From Dehalococcoidia bacterium (GTDB lineage: Bacteria; Chloroflexota; Dehalococcoidia; Lucifugimonadales; Australimonadaceae): a stretch of DNA of 54,672 nt. The stretch is from assembly GCA_022820645.1 (NCBI GenBank), contig JAJEFD010000011.1:1-54672 (forward strand), given 5' to 3'. The notes beneath the pieces were generated by a model, which worked only from the letters and a program-made list of their open reading frames with translations, searched no databases and was not told the DNA's origin. Below, one piece after another: positions 15,927 to 24,782 of this stretch. A program made the position numbers and the translations under genes. Within the stretch, counting starts at the first letter, position 1, and every line of letters begins with the position of its first letter.

Positions 15927-17300
15927 ATGTATTACCGCAGAACGCTAACCGACGCACAGATAAACAGGGAGCTCCTGGACGTCGTTCTCAGGACGCCCGT
16001 GTGGTGGGTCGTTATCGTCTCCATCCTGGGGCTCATCGTGGCGGGCGCGGCGAGCGCGTTCGGCTTCATGATGAACCAGGGCCTTGGCGTCACCGGCTTG
16101 CAGCAGCCCATCTTCTGGGGCTTCTTCATCACCAACTTCATCTTCTGGGTCGGCATCAGCCATGCGGGTGTGATGATCTCCGCCATCCTGCGGCTGAGCC
16201 AGGCAGAGTGGCGCAGGCCGATGGTGCGCGCGGCGGAGACCATGACGGTCTTCGCGCTGATGACTTCCCTGCTGCAACCGCTCATCCATGCGGGCAGGCC
16301 GTGGCGCATCTTCTACTGGGTATTCCCGTACGACTGGGCGCGCGGCATCTGGCCGGACGTGCGGTCGCCGCTGGTGTGGGACCCCACTGCCATCATCACC
16401 TACCTCACGTCCAGTTCGCTGTTCGTCTACACCGCGCTGATCCCCGACCTCGCCATCATCCGTGACCGCAGCACCGGCTGGCGCCGCACGGTCTACGGCA
16501 TCCTGGCGCTCGGCTGGCACGGCAACCCGAGGCAGTGGAAGCTGCAGGGCATCGCGGGCATCCTGCTCTCGGCCCTCATCCTGCCGGTGTTCGTCTCGGT
16601 GCACAGCATCGTGTCGTGGGACTTCGGTGTGAGCCTTGTCCCGTCGTGGCACGTAACCGTCTTCGCGCCGTACTTCGTTATCGGAGCGGTGCACTCGGGC
16701 GTGTCGGCGGTCGTCACGCTCATGATTCTGATGCGCAAGCTGTACAAACTCGAGAACTTCATCTGGGAAGAGCACATCGACGCCGTGGCGAGGCTGCTCA
16801 TCGTGGTCGCCACCGCATGGCTCTTCTTCTTCTGGCTGGACCTCGTCTTCGCCCTGTGGTTGAAAGAAGAGCAGGAGATGACCGTGTGGCACCTCCGCCT
16901 CTTCGAGCCGCCGTGGAGCTGGCTGTTCCTGGCGTTCATCGTCTTCTCGTACATCATCCCGGTGCCGTTATGGATGTTCCGGCGCGTTAGACGGAGCTTC
17001 ACCTGGATGCTCTGGACGAGCCTCATGGTGAACGTCGGCATGTTCCTGGAACGTCTCATCATCATCGTGCCCGCGCTCATGCGGAAAGGGCCGTGGGTAT
17101 TCACGTACGACACGTACCGCCCGAGTGCCGTGGAGGTGACGCTGATCGTCGGCTCCATCGCGCTGGTGGCGTTACTCCTGATGCTGTTCAGCAAGTTCTT
17201 CCCGCTCATTCCCATCTGGGAGGAGAAGGAAGGCCAGAAATTGATAGACGAGGTCAAGGTCGGCGACCGCGTGGTCCCTGCTTTGGTGAAAGAGCACTAG
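15927..17300 (+). CDS. actC: ActC: NrfD-type membrane subunit of alternative complex III
   Basis: 457 residues with about ten membrane helices. Motifs shared with ActC/PsrC proteins include FWGFFITNFIFWVGISHAG, PLIHAGRPWRIFYW and an RSPLVWDPTAI segment. These surround the quinol-binding side and the proton path in known complexes. Start ATG 15927 lies 25 bases after the previous stop with only a weak ribosome site. Having the two NrfD subunits side by side, before ActD and ActE, departs from the order ActABCDEF described for several phyla. Confidence 0.88.
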   Translation: MYYRRTLTDAQINRELLDVVLRTPVWWVVIVSILGLIVAGAASAFGFMMNQGLGVTGLQQPIFWGFFITNFIFWVGISHAGVMISAILRLSQAEWRRPMVRAAETMTVFALMTSLLQPLIHAGRPWRIFYWVFPYDWARGIWPDVRSPLVWDPTAIITYLTSSSLFVYTALIPDLAIIRDRSTGWRRTVYGILALGWHGNPRQWKLQGIAGILLSALILPVFVSVHSIVSWDFGVSLVPSWHVTVFAPYFVIGAVHSGVSAVVTLMILMRKLYKLENFIWEEHIDAVARLLIVVATAWLFFFWLDLVFALWLKEEQEMTVWHLRLFEPPWSWLFLAFIVFSYIIPVPLWMFRRVRRSFTWMLWTSLMVNVGMFLERLIIIVPALMRKGPWVFTYDTYRPSAVEVTLIVGSIALVALLLMLFSKFFPLIPIWEEKEGQKLIDEVKVGDRVVPALVKEH

Positions 17301-17322
17301 CAGGCGGAGTGAGGAGAGTTCG

Positions 17323-17835
17323 ATGGCAAACACGAAACTGATGGGGCTGTTCCAGGACCCTGAACAAGCCGCAGGGGCCATGACCAAGCTCAAGGAGGAC
17401 GGCTTCCCCGTCGAGGACCTGGATGTCTACTCGGGCAGCCCGTTCCCCGAGGGTTCCTTCGGCGAACATGAGCCGGAGATGCGGCTGTTCATGTTTCCTC
17501 TCGTGGGCGCGCTCGTCGGCTTCGCCATCGGCCTGCTGTGGACGGCCGGCACGCAGATCTCCTACCCGCTGGTCACGGGGGGCAAGCCACTGCTCAGCAT
17601 CCCGCCCATGACCATCATCATGTACGAGAACACGATGCTCGGCGCGATCATCTTCACAGTGCTTGGCGTGCTGTTCGAGTCCCGCCTGCCGCGCCGCAAG
17701 CTGGGCCTCTACGACGAGCGCATCACCGAGGGCTACATCGGCATCATCGTCGACTGCCCCGAGGAGCGCGCCACCGCGGCCGAGACTGCGCTCCAGGGTG
17801 CGGGCGCTGAAGAGATCAAGAGGGAAGAGGGCTAG
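17323..17835 (+). CDS. actD: ActD: DUF3341 membrane subunit
   Basis: 170 residues. The N-terminal soluble part (MGLFQDPEQAAGAMTKLKEDG) and two central helices (about 53-72 and 103-125) match DUF3341, the ActD subunit of alternative complex III. The C-terminus carries a ferredoxin-like beta-alpha pattern (GYIGIIVDCPEERATAAETAL). GAGGAG precedes the ATG. It has no cofactor and is probably structural. It follows ActC after 22 bases and is followed closely by the cytochrome subunit. Confidence 0.9.
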   Translation: MANTKLMGLFQDPEQAAGAMTKLKEDGFPVEDLDVYSGSPFPEGSFGEHEPEMRLFMFPLVGALVGFAIGLLWTAGTQISYPLVTGGKPLLSIPPMTIIMYENTMLGAIIFTVLGVLFESRLPRRKLGLYDERITEGYIGIIVDCPEERATAAETALQGAGAEEIKREEG

Positions 17836-17842
17836 GCAACCC

Positions 17843-18505
17843 GTGCAGATCCGCCGCCGCAACACCCTTCTGCTGCTGACCGCTGTCGTGCTGATGGCAT
17901 CGGTCGCTGCAGCATGCTCGCCGGGAGACCCCTTCCGCGCCACCGGTTCTTATCCCATAGACGTCTTCCAGGAGATGCACTACAACCAGACCGTGAAGTC
18001 GCAGGAGCCTCCGCGCTTCCTGCCGCCCGAGGACTCCTACCCGGTGGAGGGTGGCTACATCCCCGTTGACGAGATCGAGAACATAGCGGAGCTGGAGAAC
18101 CCGCTCGCCAGCGATCCCCTTGCACTTCACCGCGGCGCCCTGCTCTACAAGCAGAACTGCTCGGTCTGCCATGGCCTCACCGCGGATGGCGACGGCTACG
18201 TGGGTGGATTGCTCAGTGAATACAACGTCACCCGTCCTCCCGCGTTCGGAGACGGCGAGGGCGTGGTAGTGATCCGCGATACCGGCACGACCGAAGTAAG
18301 CCCGGGTGAGACATTCGGGAATATCTCCGGTGGCAAGGGGTTCATGCCCGCGTTCGAGCCTCTGCTCTCGGTAGAGGACCGCTGGGCGCTCGTCACGCTC
18401 ATCGACGCTACCGTTGCTGAGAGGCAGGCCGTGCTCGAGTCGATCAACGACATCCCGGAAGAGCAGCGCACCCTCGACCTTCTCCGGCTGCGGGGGCAGC
18501 TCTAG
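17843..18505 (+). CDS. actE: ActE: monoheme cytochrome c lipoprotein
   Basis: 220 residues. A signal peptide ends in a lipobox with Cys25 (VAAACSP). One heme site is present, Cys106-SV-Cys109-His110, followed by a likely Met ligand in GGKGFMPAF. The layout matches the mobile cytochrome-like subunit ActE, which passes electrons toward an oxidase. Start GTG at 17843 lies seven bases after the ActD stop; an open frame continues upstream inside ActD but lacks a signal. It is the last structural gene before the cytochrome maturation genes. Confidence 0.88.
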   Translation: MQIRRRNTLLLLTAVVLMASVAAACSPGDPFRATGSYPIDVFQEMHYNQTVKSQEPPRFLPPEDSYPVEGGYIPVDEIENIAELENPLASDPLALHRGALLYKQNCSVCHGLTADGDGYVGGLLSEYNVTRPPAFGDGEGVVVIRDTGTTEVSPGETFGNISGGKGFMPAFEPLLSVEDRWALVTLIDATVAERQAVLESINDIPEEQRTLDLLRLRGQL

Positions 18506-18540
18506 CGCATGCGGCTTGGAGCCGCTCGGCGACGGCTGCC

Positions 18541-19095
18541 GTGAGAAGCACACACGTCAATCTGCGCCTCCGTCACACCGCCGCCCTTCTCATGGCGTGC
18601 GCCGCCCTCTCCATTATGTCGGTCGCTCCCGCGAGCGCTCAGACGTATGAGGAACTTCCTCCCGATCTGGAGGAACGCGCGCAGCGCATCTACTCCGGCG
18701 TCATGTGTCCTCAATGCGCGGGGCAGACTATCGACGAATCGAACGCCCCCATCGCCGAGGCCATGCGCACGGCGATCCAGGCGCAACTGCGCAACGGCGC
18801 ATCGGACGACGCCATCATGGACGGCCTCGTACAATCGTATGGCGAGAGCATCCTGGCTTCACCTCCGACGCGCGGATTCTCTCTCCTGGCCTGGCTCGTC
18901 CCGCCGCTTGCGCTCCTGCTTGGCGCGGTCGCTGTGTTCATTACGATACGAAACATGCGTGGGCGTTCGGTGACCGGACCTGCCGTTGTCGGGGACGCCG
19001 GGATTGTCGTGGCTGCGCCAGGCGGGGCGCCGTTGCCGTTCGACCTCGTGGACAGAGAGTTGGGCGAGGACACACACGCGGCGGAGGAACGCTGA
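18541..19095 (+). CDS. ccmH: CcmH-type cytochrome c maturation protein
   Basis: 184 residues. A signal peptide (about 1-34, ending ASAQ), a short periplasmic domain with the redox pair Cys56-PQ-Cys59 (VMCPQCAGQTIDES), then a membrane helix (about 115-138) and a cytoplasmic tail. CcmH reduces apocytochrome cysteines so that heme can be attached. GTG start at 18541. It follows ActE by 35 bases, so heme-protein structure and maturation genes are probably co-expressed. Confidence 0.9.
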   Translation: MRSTHVNLRLRHTAALLMACAALSIMSVAPASAQTYEELPPDLEERAQRIYSGVMCPQCAGQTIDESNAPIAEAMRTAIQAQLRNGASDDAIMDGLVQSYGESILASPPTRGFSLLAWLVPPLALLLGAVAVFITIRNMRGRSVTGPAVVGDAGIVVAAPGGAPLPFDLVDRELGEDTHAAEER

Positions 19096-19100
19096 AACGA

Positions 19101-21101
19101 ATGGCAAACCTGGGCACGGCAACCATACTCATCGCACTGCTCCTGACTGCGTACAGTGTGCTGACGTCGTTCGTGGGCGCGAAGCGGGGCGATGCTCCCG
19201 CTGTCGTCAGCGCCCAACGTGCGAACTATCTGACCACGCTCACGCTGGCGGTATCGATGGGAGCGCTCGTCTACGCGTTCCTGGAGAACGACTTCAGCAT
19301 CCGGTACGTGGCGGAAAACAGTAACCTCGCGATGCCGCGTATCTACACCTGGGTCGCCTTCTACGCGGGGAACGCGGGCTCGCTCCTGTACGTCGCCTTC
19401 GCGTTGAGCGGCATGGCGGCGCTCTCCATGGCGCTCGCTCCCCAGCGGCTGGGCCCTCTCCGCCCGTACGCGAACGGCGTGCTCATGCTCATCCTGTTGT
19501 TCTTCCTCGTCGTGCTTTTCTTCCTCGCGAACCCGTTCGACACGCTGGAGCGGGCTCCGGCGGACGGGCAGGGCATCAACCCGTTGCTCACGCACCCCGG
19601 CATGTTCGCACACCCGCCGCTCATCATGACCGGGCTCGTCGCCATAGCAGTGCCGTTCTCGCTTGCTGTCGGGGCGCTCCTGCGCGGACGCATCGACGAT
19701 GACTGGGTGGACGCCGGGCGTGTCTGGGGGCTCGCCGCGTGGGTGCTGCTCGCAATCGGTCTGCTGCTCGGCTCCTGGTGGGCGTACACGATCCTCGGCT
19801 GGGGCGGCTACTGGGCGTGGGACCCGGTTGAGAACGCCGCTTTCATGCCCTGGCTGGCGCTCACCGCCTTCATCCACTCCATCATGGTCCAGAAGCGCCG
19901 GGGCATGTTCCGCATGTGGAACATCGCGCTCATCAACATCAGCTTCACCCTGGGCGCGTTCGGTATCTTCATCAACCGGGGCGGGCCTGTGCCGTCGGTG
20001 CACTCGTTCGGCGCGTCCACGCTGGGTTGGGTGTTTCTCACGTTCCTCGGCGTGGTAACGGTTGCATCTTTCGCCCTCTTCTTCTATCGGATGGCCGTCC
20101 TGCGCAGCCCGTCGTCTCTCGAATCGGCGCTCTCGCGTGAGGCCGCCTTCCTCGTGAACAACCTGCTCCTGCTAGGCATCGCGTTCGTTACGCTGTGGGG
20201 CGTCGTCTTTCCGCTTATCTCGGAGCTGGCAACAGGGCGTACCATCACCGTGGGCGAGCCGTTCTTCAACAGCGTGAACGGCCCGCTCATGCTCGCGCTC
20301 ATCCTGCTGATGGGCATCGGGCCGTTGCTCCCTTGGCGCACGGCGACATGGCAGAGCGTTCGCCGTGCGCTGTTGGTTCCCGGTGTCATTACGCTCGTCA
20401 TCACCGCGGCAGCCGCGCTCCTCTTCCGCGTCACTGTGCCCGTTGTGGTGCTCGGCATCGCGGTCAGCACGTTCGCGGGCATCAGCATCCTGCAGGAGTG
20501 GGTACGGGGAACGTTGGCGCGCAGCCGCTCCACCGGTGCGCTGTGGCCCGTGGCGTTCGGGCGGCTGATCGCCTCGAACCGTCCGCGCTACGGCGGCTAC
20601 GTCGTGCACCTTGCCGTGGTCATGCTTGCCTTCGGCATCGTGGGCTCTTCGTTCTACGACGAGGAGCGCGATGTGTTCATGTCCGTCGGGGACCAGGCCG
20701 CGATAGGCGAGTACACCGTCGAGTTCATGGACGTCAGTGCCGAGACGTTCGCCGACCGCACTGAGCGCACTGCAATCCTGAGCGTTACGAGAGGAGGCGA
20801 GAGCCTCGGCACGCTCAGCGCGTGGCAGGGGGTCTACCCGTCGTTCTCCATGATCTCGACCCGGGCGGGCATACGCTCTACGCCCCAGGAAGACCTCTAT
20901 GTGATATTCAGCGAACTGCAACCGGACGGCCGGACCGCGGCGTTCCGCCTGCTGGTGAACCCCATGGTCTGGTGGATGTGGCTTGCTGGGCCGTTCGTCA
21001 TCCTCGGTACTGTGGTCGCCCTCTGGCCCGCTCGCCAACGCGCGGTTGCTTACGCGATTCCCAGGGTGCCGGGTACTGCGCCGAGCGGCGGCGCGCCCTA
21101 G
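19101..21101 (+). CDS. ccmF: CcmF heme lyase subunit
   Basis: 666 residues and about 14 membrane helices. Diagnostic parts are NPLLTHPGMFAHPPLI (about 160-175) and the tryptophan-rich heme-handling motif WGGYWAWDPVEN (about 234-245). CcmF joins heme from CcmE to apocytochrome c with CcmH. ATG 19101 lies five bases after the CcmH stop; a longer frame upstream runs inside ccmH and is not coding. CcmABCDE are not in the window and must be elsewhere. Confidence 0.95.
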   Translation: MANLGTATILIALLLTAYSVLTSFVGAKRGDAPAVVSAQRANYLTTLTLAVSMGALVYAFLENDFSIRYVAENSNLAMPRIYTWVAFYAGNAGSLLYVAFALSGMAALSMALAPQRLGPLRPYANGVLMLILLFFLVVLFFLANPFDTLERAPADGQGINPLLTHPGMFAHPPLIMTGLVAIAVPFSLAVGALLRGRIDDDWVDAGRVWGLAAWVLLAIGLLLGSWWAYTILGWGGYWAWDPVENAAFMPWLALTAFIHSIMVQKRRGMFRMWNIALINISFTLGAFGIFINRGGPVPSVHSFGASTLGWVFLTFLGVVTVASFALFFYRMAVLRSPSSLESALSREAAFLVNNLLLLGIAFVTLWGVVFPLISELATGRTITVGEPFFNSVNGPLMLALILLMGIGPLLPWRTATWQSVRRALLVPGVITLVITAAAALLFRVTVPVVVLGIAVSTFAGISILQEWVRGTLARSRSTGALWPVAFGRLIASNRPRYGGYVVHLAVVMLAFGIVGSSFYDEERDVFMSVGDQAAIGEYTVEFMDVSAETFADRTERTAILSVTRGGESLGTLSAWQGVYPSFSMISTRAGIRSTPQEDLYVIFSELQPDGRTAAFRLLVNPMVWWMWLAGPFVILGTVVALWPARQRAVAYAIPRVPGTAPSGGAP

Positions 21102-21134
21102 GCGGGCTGTGGTGCCGACCCCGGTAGGGTAGTC

Positions 21135-21497
21135 ATGACCATCCTCGTCCTTACGCTGCTCGTGCTCGTGGCGATAGTCGTCCTCGTCTATCCGTTCTGG
21201 GCGGCACGGTACGGGAGCGTACTCTTCGACAACCCTGCGCGAGACCTCGAGGCTGGCATCCGCCGTGCCCGCGACCGCGTCTACGAAGAGATACGCGCCT
21301 TGCAGCAGGAGTACTTCCTGGGGAACATGACCGAGGCCGAATACCGCGCACAACTGCAAGCGGCCCGCCGGCGAGCTGCGGAACTGATCCGTGAGCAACA
21401 GCAGGTGAATGAGACTGCTGCTGCCATCGAAGACCGCGTGGATACGGAGTTGCGTGAACTCATTCCGCGCGATGGGGAAGGGAAGGAAGAAGCGTGA
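21135..21497 (+). CDS. Short CcmI-like protein
   Basis: 120 residues: one N-terminal membrane helix (about 2-22), then a charged helical domain with the pattern RARDRVYEEIRALQQEYFLGNMTEAEY, which resembles the N-terminal heptad region of CcmI (an apocytochrome chaperone). The TPR part of full CcmI is absent. Its stop overlaps the next start by four bases (GTGA). Position after ccmF supports a role in cytochrome assembly. Confidence 0.65.
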   Translation: MTILVLTLLVLVAIVVLVYPFWAARYGSVLFDNPARDLEAGIRRARDRVYEEIRALQQEYFLGNMTEAEYRAQLQAARRRAAELIREQQQVNETAAAIEDRVDTELRELIPRDGEGKEEA

Positions 21498-22705
21498 AGC
21501 GTGCCGTTGCATCGGTCGTTGTCCTGCTGGCCGCGTTGCTGATGCCTGCCCCGGCGCTCGCGCAGGAAGTGGGTGAGGTCGAGATAGCGGGGCGCGTGGA
21601 ACACGGAGCGGGTGCTGCCTCGTTCGATCCCACGCAGGCGCGGGTAACGCTCAACGTGCTGGAAGGGATCACGCTCGTCTCGCAGGACTCCGCGCTACCG
21701 GATGAGTCCGGCGCGTTCAACTTCACGGCTACTGCTGCCGAAGGACGCACCTATTTCTTCTCAGTCGAGTACCAGGGCGCGAACTACTCCGCCGTGCGCG
21801 ATGCGAGCGAGTTGAGTGAACCTGTGGTCGTTACTGTCTTTGACGCTACGAACGACACCTCCGTTCTCGCGGTACAGAGTCACACCGTCATCGTCACCGG
21901 TGCGGTGCCGGACGACGGGTTCGTGGAGATCCTCGAACGTGTCATGGTGCGGAACGACAGCAACCTCACGCTTACCCCTGATTTGAATGCTCAGGGTCCG
22001 GCGATGCTGAGTTTCCTGCGCTTCGCTCTCCCGCCCGGTGCGTACAACCTGGACGTGCGGTCGAACATCACCGGAGGGCAGGTGCTGGAGGTCGACCGCG
22101 GTTTCGCGATCAACTCGCCCGTCCCTCCAACTGCTCCGGGATTGCCTCACCAGTTCGAGTTCGTCTACCGCCTCGACTACGACGGCCCAGCGCTGGACCT
22201 CTCGCGCACGATGCGGTTCGGCGCGGAGTCGGTGCGTTTCGTGGTGCCGGTGGACGTTGCCACACCGTCGTCGGCTCGCCTGGCAGACCTCGGCGCGACC
22301 GAACTCAACGGGCGTCTGCTGCGCCTGCTGGAAGGGCAGAACATCGCGCCTGCCGAGGTGCTGCCGCTTGCTGTCGCCGACTTGCCGGGCAAATCGGCGT
22401 TCGATGCAGCGCGTGAGTCTGCCGGTGAGTGGTACGTCCGGTATGTCGTTCCCGCTGTCGTTGGCTTGACGGTTGCAGTTCTCCTGCTGCTGTCGTTGCG
22501 CCGTCGACGTGCCGCGGCCATGGGCGGCGCCAGCAGGGAGCAGCTGCTTGCCGAGGCTCGTGCCCTTCGCGATGCATACGACCGGCACACTATCGGTACG
22601 GCGGCGTACGAAGGCAGGTCGCGCGTGATAAGGGACGCACTCGTGCAAGCGGAAGTGCACGACCGGCTCATCGAAGCAGACGGGGAAGGCAATACCAGAG
22701 ACTGA
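21494..22705 (+). CDS. Exported protein with C-terminal membrane anchor
   Basis: 403 residues: signal peptide (1-23, ending ALAQ), a beta-rich region of about 300 residues that begins like a carboxypeptidase-regulatory domain (VEIAGRVEHGAGAASF), a membrane helix (about 313-333), and a charged cytoplasmic helix with LLAEARALRDAYDRHTIG. No catalytic motif is visible. GTG start with a GGAAGGAAG site, overlapping the previous stop. It is the last gene of the complex III/Ccm run and may help present or store apocytochromes; that role is only suggested by position. Confidence 0.75.
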   Translation: MKRAVASVVVLLAALLMPAPALAQEVGEVEIAGRVEHGAGAASFDPTQARVTLNVLEGITLVSQDSALPDESGAFNFTATAAEGRTYFFSVEYQGANYSAVRDASELSEPVVVTVFDATNDTSVLAVQSHTVIVTGAVPDDGFVEILERVMVRNDSNLTLTPDLNAQGPAMLSFLRFALPPGAYNLDVRSNITGGQVLEVDRGFAINSPVPPTAPGLPHQFEFVYRLDYDGPALDLSRTMRFGAESVRFVVPVDVATPSSARLADLGATELNGRLLRLLEGQNIAPAEVLPLAVADLPGKSAFDAARESAGEWYVRYVVPAVVGLTVAVLLLLSLRRRRAAAMGGASREQLLAEARALRDAYDRHTIGTAAYEGRSRVIRDALVQAEVHDRLIEADGEGNTRD

Positions 22706-22753
22706 CTACGTGCGCCCATTGCGCTGCGCATCGGTTAGACGTATCGTTTGCGT

Positions 22754-23866
22754 ATGCGCGTATCTCTCCCGCGTCGCAGAACGCACGAGGAGGCCTCTCC
22801 CTGCGACGGCCCTGCCGTCCGGATCGAGGGACTGGCCAAGTCGTTCAACGGCACAACCGCCCTCCGCGAGGCCACGTTCGATGCCGAGCGCGGCAGCATG
22901 GTCGCCCTCCTTGGCCCGAGCGGATGCGGAAAGACGACGACGCTGCGGCTCGTTGCCGGGTTTGAGACGCCCGACGCCGGAACTGTCACCATTGCCGGCC
23001 AGACCGTTGCTGCGCCCGGACGGTTCATCCCTCCGGAGCGCCGCCGGGTCGGCATGGTGTTCCAGGACTATGCCCTCTTTCCCCATCTCACTGTCCGTAA
23101 GAACGTCGCGTTCGGGGTACCGCATGGCCCTGACCGGGACCGTGCTGTGCAACAGGCGTTGGAACTCGTGGGCATGAGCGCGGAAGCAGAGCGGATGCCG
23201 GACCAGCTCTCCGGCGGACAGCAGCAGCGCGTCGCACTCGCGCGGGCGCTCGCTCCCAAACCGAGCGTCGTGCTGCTCGACGAGCCGTTCTCGAACCTGG
23301 ACGCTAATCTAAGGAGGCAGGTCCGGGGTCACATCCGCCAGATACTGCGGGACGCGGAGGCCACCTCGGTTTTCGTGACGCACGACCAGGATGAGGCGTT
23401 CAGCATCGCCGACAAGCTGTGTGTCATGCTGGACAATCGGCTCGAACAGACAGGCGCGCCGGAGGACGTGTACCTCTACCCTGCGTCACTCGGCGTTGCG
23501 CGGTTCATGGGAGTCGCAAACATCCTGCCCGGCGAGTGTTCAGGCGGCTACGTCCGCTGCGAACTGGGCGTGCTTCCGGTGGGCAATCCCGATCCTCCGA
23601 AGGGACTGGTGATCGTGTGCATACGCCCGGAAACGGTGCGCCTGCACACGGAGTCGGACGCGTCGGTCGAGGGGGTCGTGACCTCCGTCGAGTTCCACGG
23701 CACCTCCAAGGCGGTGAACCTGCGGCTCCGCTCCGGCAGGCCGGTGCGCTGCGTGATGGGCGTGCACATCCCCGCCGAGGTGGGGGAGACGGTAAAGGTG
23801 GGGGTCAACAGTTTCGTCGCGGCCTTCCCCCCGCCATCCGCTCACGACATCGCTCACGCGGCTTAA
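22754..23866 (+). CDS. ABC transporter ATPase, FbpC/PotA-like
   Basis: 370 residues. The nucleotide-binding domain (about 20-255) has Walker A GPSGCGKTTT (about 54-63), the signature LSGGQQQR and Walker B SVVLLDEPFSNLD. A C-terminal TOBE domain (about 270-360) has CIRPETVRL, typical of importers of iron(III), sulfate, spermidine or putrescine. No permease or binding protein is adjacent, so partners lie elsewhere. ATG 22754 or TTG 22748 may start it; the ribosome site is weak. Its stop overlaps the stop of the convergent HAD-like gene. Confidence 0.9.
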   Translation: MRVSLPRRRTHEEASPCDGPAVRIEGLAKSFNGTTALREATFDAERGSMVALLGPSGCGKTTTLRLVAGFETPDAGTVTIAGQTVAAPGRFIPPERRRVGMVFQDYALFPHLTVRKNVAFGVPHGPDRDRAVQQALELVGMSAEAERMPDQLSGGQQQRVALARALAPKPSVVLLDEPFSNLDANLRRQVRGHIRQILRDAEATSVFVTHDQDEAFSIADKLCVMLDNRLEQTGAPEDVYLYPASLGVARFMGVANILPGECSGGYVRCELGVLPVGNPDPPKGLVIVCIRPETVRLHTESDASVEGVVTSVEFHGTSKAVNLRLRSGRPVRCVMGVHIPAEVGETVKVGVNSFVAAFPPPSAHDIAHAA

Positions 23867-24285
23867 CGCGACGGCCCCGCGCCGTCCACGATGCCGACCA
23901 CCTCCTCGAGTCCGCCTATCGTGAACGCTCCGGACGTGTTCATGCCCGCGAAGAGGCACCCGGCGGACGCTGCGGCCTGCCGTCCGGCATCCGAAGAGTC
24001 CACCAGCAGCACTTCCCACGGCGGCACGGCCAGTACCTCACAGGCGCGGAAGAGCAGGTCCGGCGCGGGTATCGGCTTCCGATCGCCGTTCGTCCCCACC
24101 AGCGCGTGCGGGATGAGTCCCAGCGTTTCGAGGAGTGTCCTTGTGGGTTCGGATGGGCTGTTCGCCAGCACGGCGGAGACGACACCGCGCGCGTCCAAAG
24201 CGCCGAACAATGCGGAGGCGCCCGGCTTCTCCGTGCCGTCTACCACGATGCTGTCCAGCGTGAAGAAGACCGCGCTCAACTGCAT
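23863..24285 (-). CDS. HAD-like protein lacking the catalytic nucleophile
   Basis: 140 residues with the order of HAD motifs: motif I FFTLDSIVVDGT, motif II VLANSPS, a Lys in GDRKPIPAP (motif III) and LLVDSSDAGRQAA (motif IV). The first Asp of the usual DxD pair is Thr, so phosphoenzyme formation should not be possible in the normal way. It may be a non-catalytic binding protein or a degenerating phosphatase. The cap region is minimal. It converges on the ABC gene with overlapping stop codons and diverges from the FmdB gene. Confidence 0.65.
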   Translation of the reverse strand: MQLSAVFFTLDSIVVDGTEKPGASALFGALDARGVVSAVLANSPSEPTRTLLETLGLIPHALVGTNGDRKPIPAPDLLFRACEVLAVPPWEVLLVDSSDAGRQAAASAGCLFAGMNTSGAFTIGGLEEVVGIVDGAGPSR

Positions 24286-24350
24286 ATCCACAGCATACCG
24301 GCTGACGCGATAAACTACCTCTGCGCAACGACACTGAAGGAGCGGGCCAG

Positions 24351-24557
24351 ATGGCGCTTTACGAGTACCGCTGCACGGATTGCGGGACCGAGTTCGAGCA
24401 GCGCAAGCCGATGAGCGAGGCGGACAGTCCGGCGGAGTGCCCGTCGTGCGGCAAGGAGGCGGCAAGGCTGCCGTCCGTCTTCGCCTCGAAGGACGGTTAC
24501 ACCCTGCGGGTCCCGCGCGCCGGCGCATTCCGCACCGGGCAGTCGGGCGAGGGCTAA
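24351..24557 (+). CDS. FmdB-family zinc ribbon protein
   Basis: 68 residues: MALYEYRCTDCGTEFEQ, then a second pair in AECPSCGKEA. The four cysteines (Cys8, Cys11, and the CPSC pair) form the FmdB/CxxC zinc ribbon (PF09723). AAGGAG precedes the ATG. FmdB-like proteins are small putative regulators of unknown target. It is followed by a 42-residue coiled-coil frame. Confidence 0.9.
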   Translation: MALYEYRCTDCGTEFEQRKPMSEADSPAECPSCGKEAARLPSVFASKDGYTLRVPRAGAFRTGQSGEG

Positions 24558-24584
24558 GCACAGATTCTCAGGGAGCAGAGCAGC

Positions 24585-24713
24585 ATGGTCAGCAAATCGG
24601 AACTGACGGTTGTGGAAGTCGAACTCAAGCAGGTGCGCGTTGAACTGGCGTCGCTTCGTGCTGAGGTCGCTTCCCTGCGCAGCGAAGTGGATGCGCTGAA
24701 GGCGAAGGGCTAG
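24585..24713 (+). CDS. 42-residue coiled-coil protein
   Basis: Starts MVSKSELTVVEVELKQ. A long amphipathic helix follows with Leu or Val at heptad positions (VELASLRAEVASLRSEVDAL), a clear coiled-coil pattern. GGGAG precedes the ATG by about nine bases. It follows the FmdB gene by 27 bases on the same strand. The regular heptads make chance coding unlikely, although function is unknown; it may dimerise or pair with the zinc ribbon protein. Confidence 0.6.
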   Translation: MVSKSELTVVEVELKQVRVELASLRAEVASLRSEVDALKAKG

Positions 24714-24767
24714 GCGCACAGCATCAGGCGCGACCCCTCGCGCCCTACATGCCGCATTCAGGTGCGG

Positions 24768-24773
24768 TAGCAT
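24768..24773 (+). promoter_or_regulatory. Probable -10 box for a leaderless MFS transcript
   Basis: TAGCAT ends nine bases before the ATG at 24783, so transcription would start at or within two or three bases of the start codon. There is no ribosome-binding site. Confidence 0.4.
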
Positions 24774-24782
24774 GCGCGGGTT

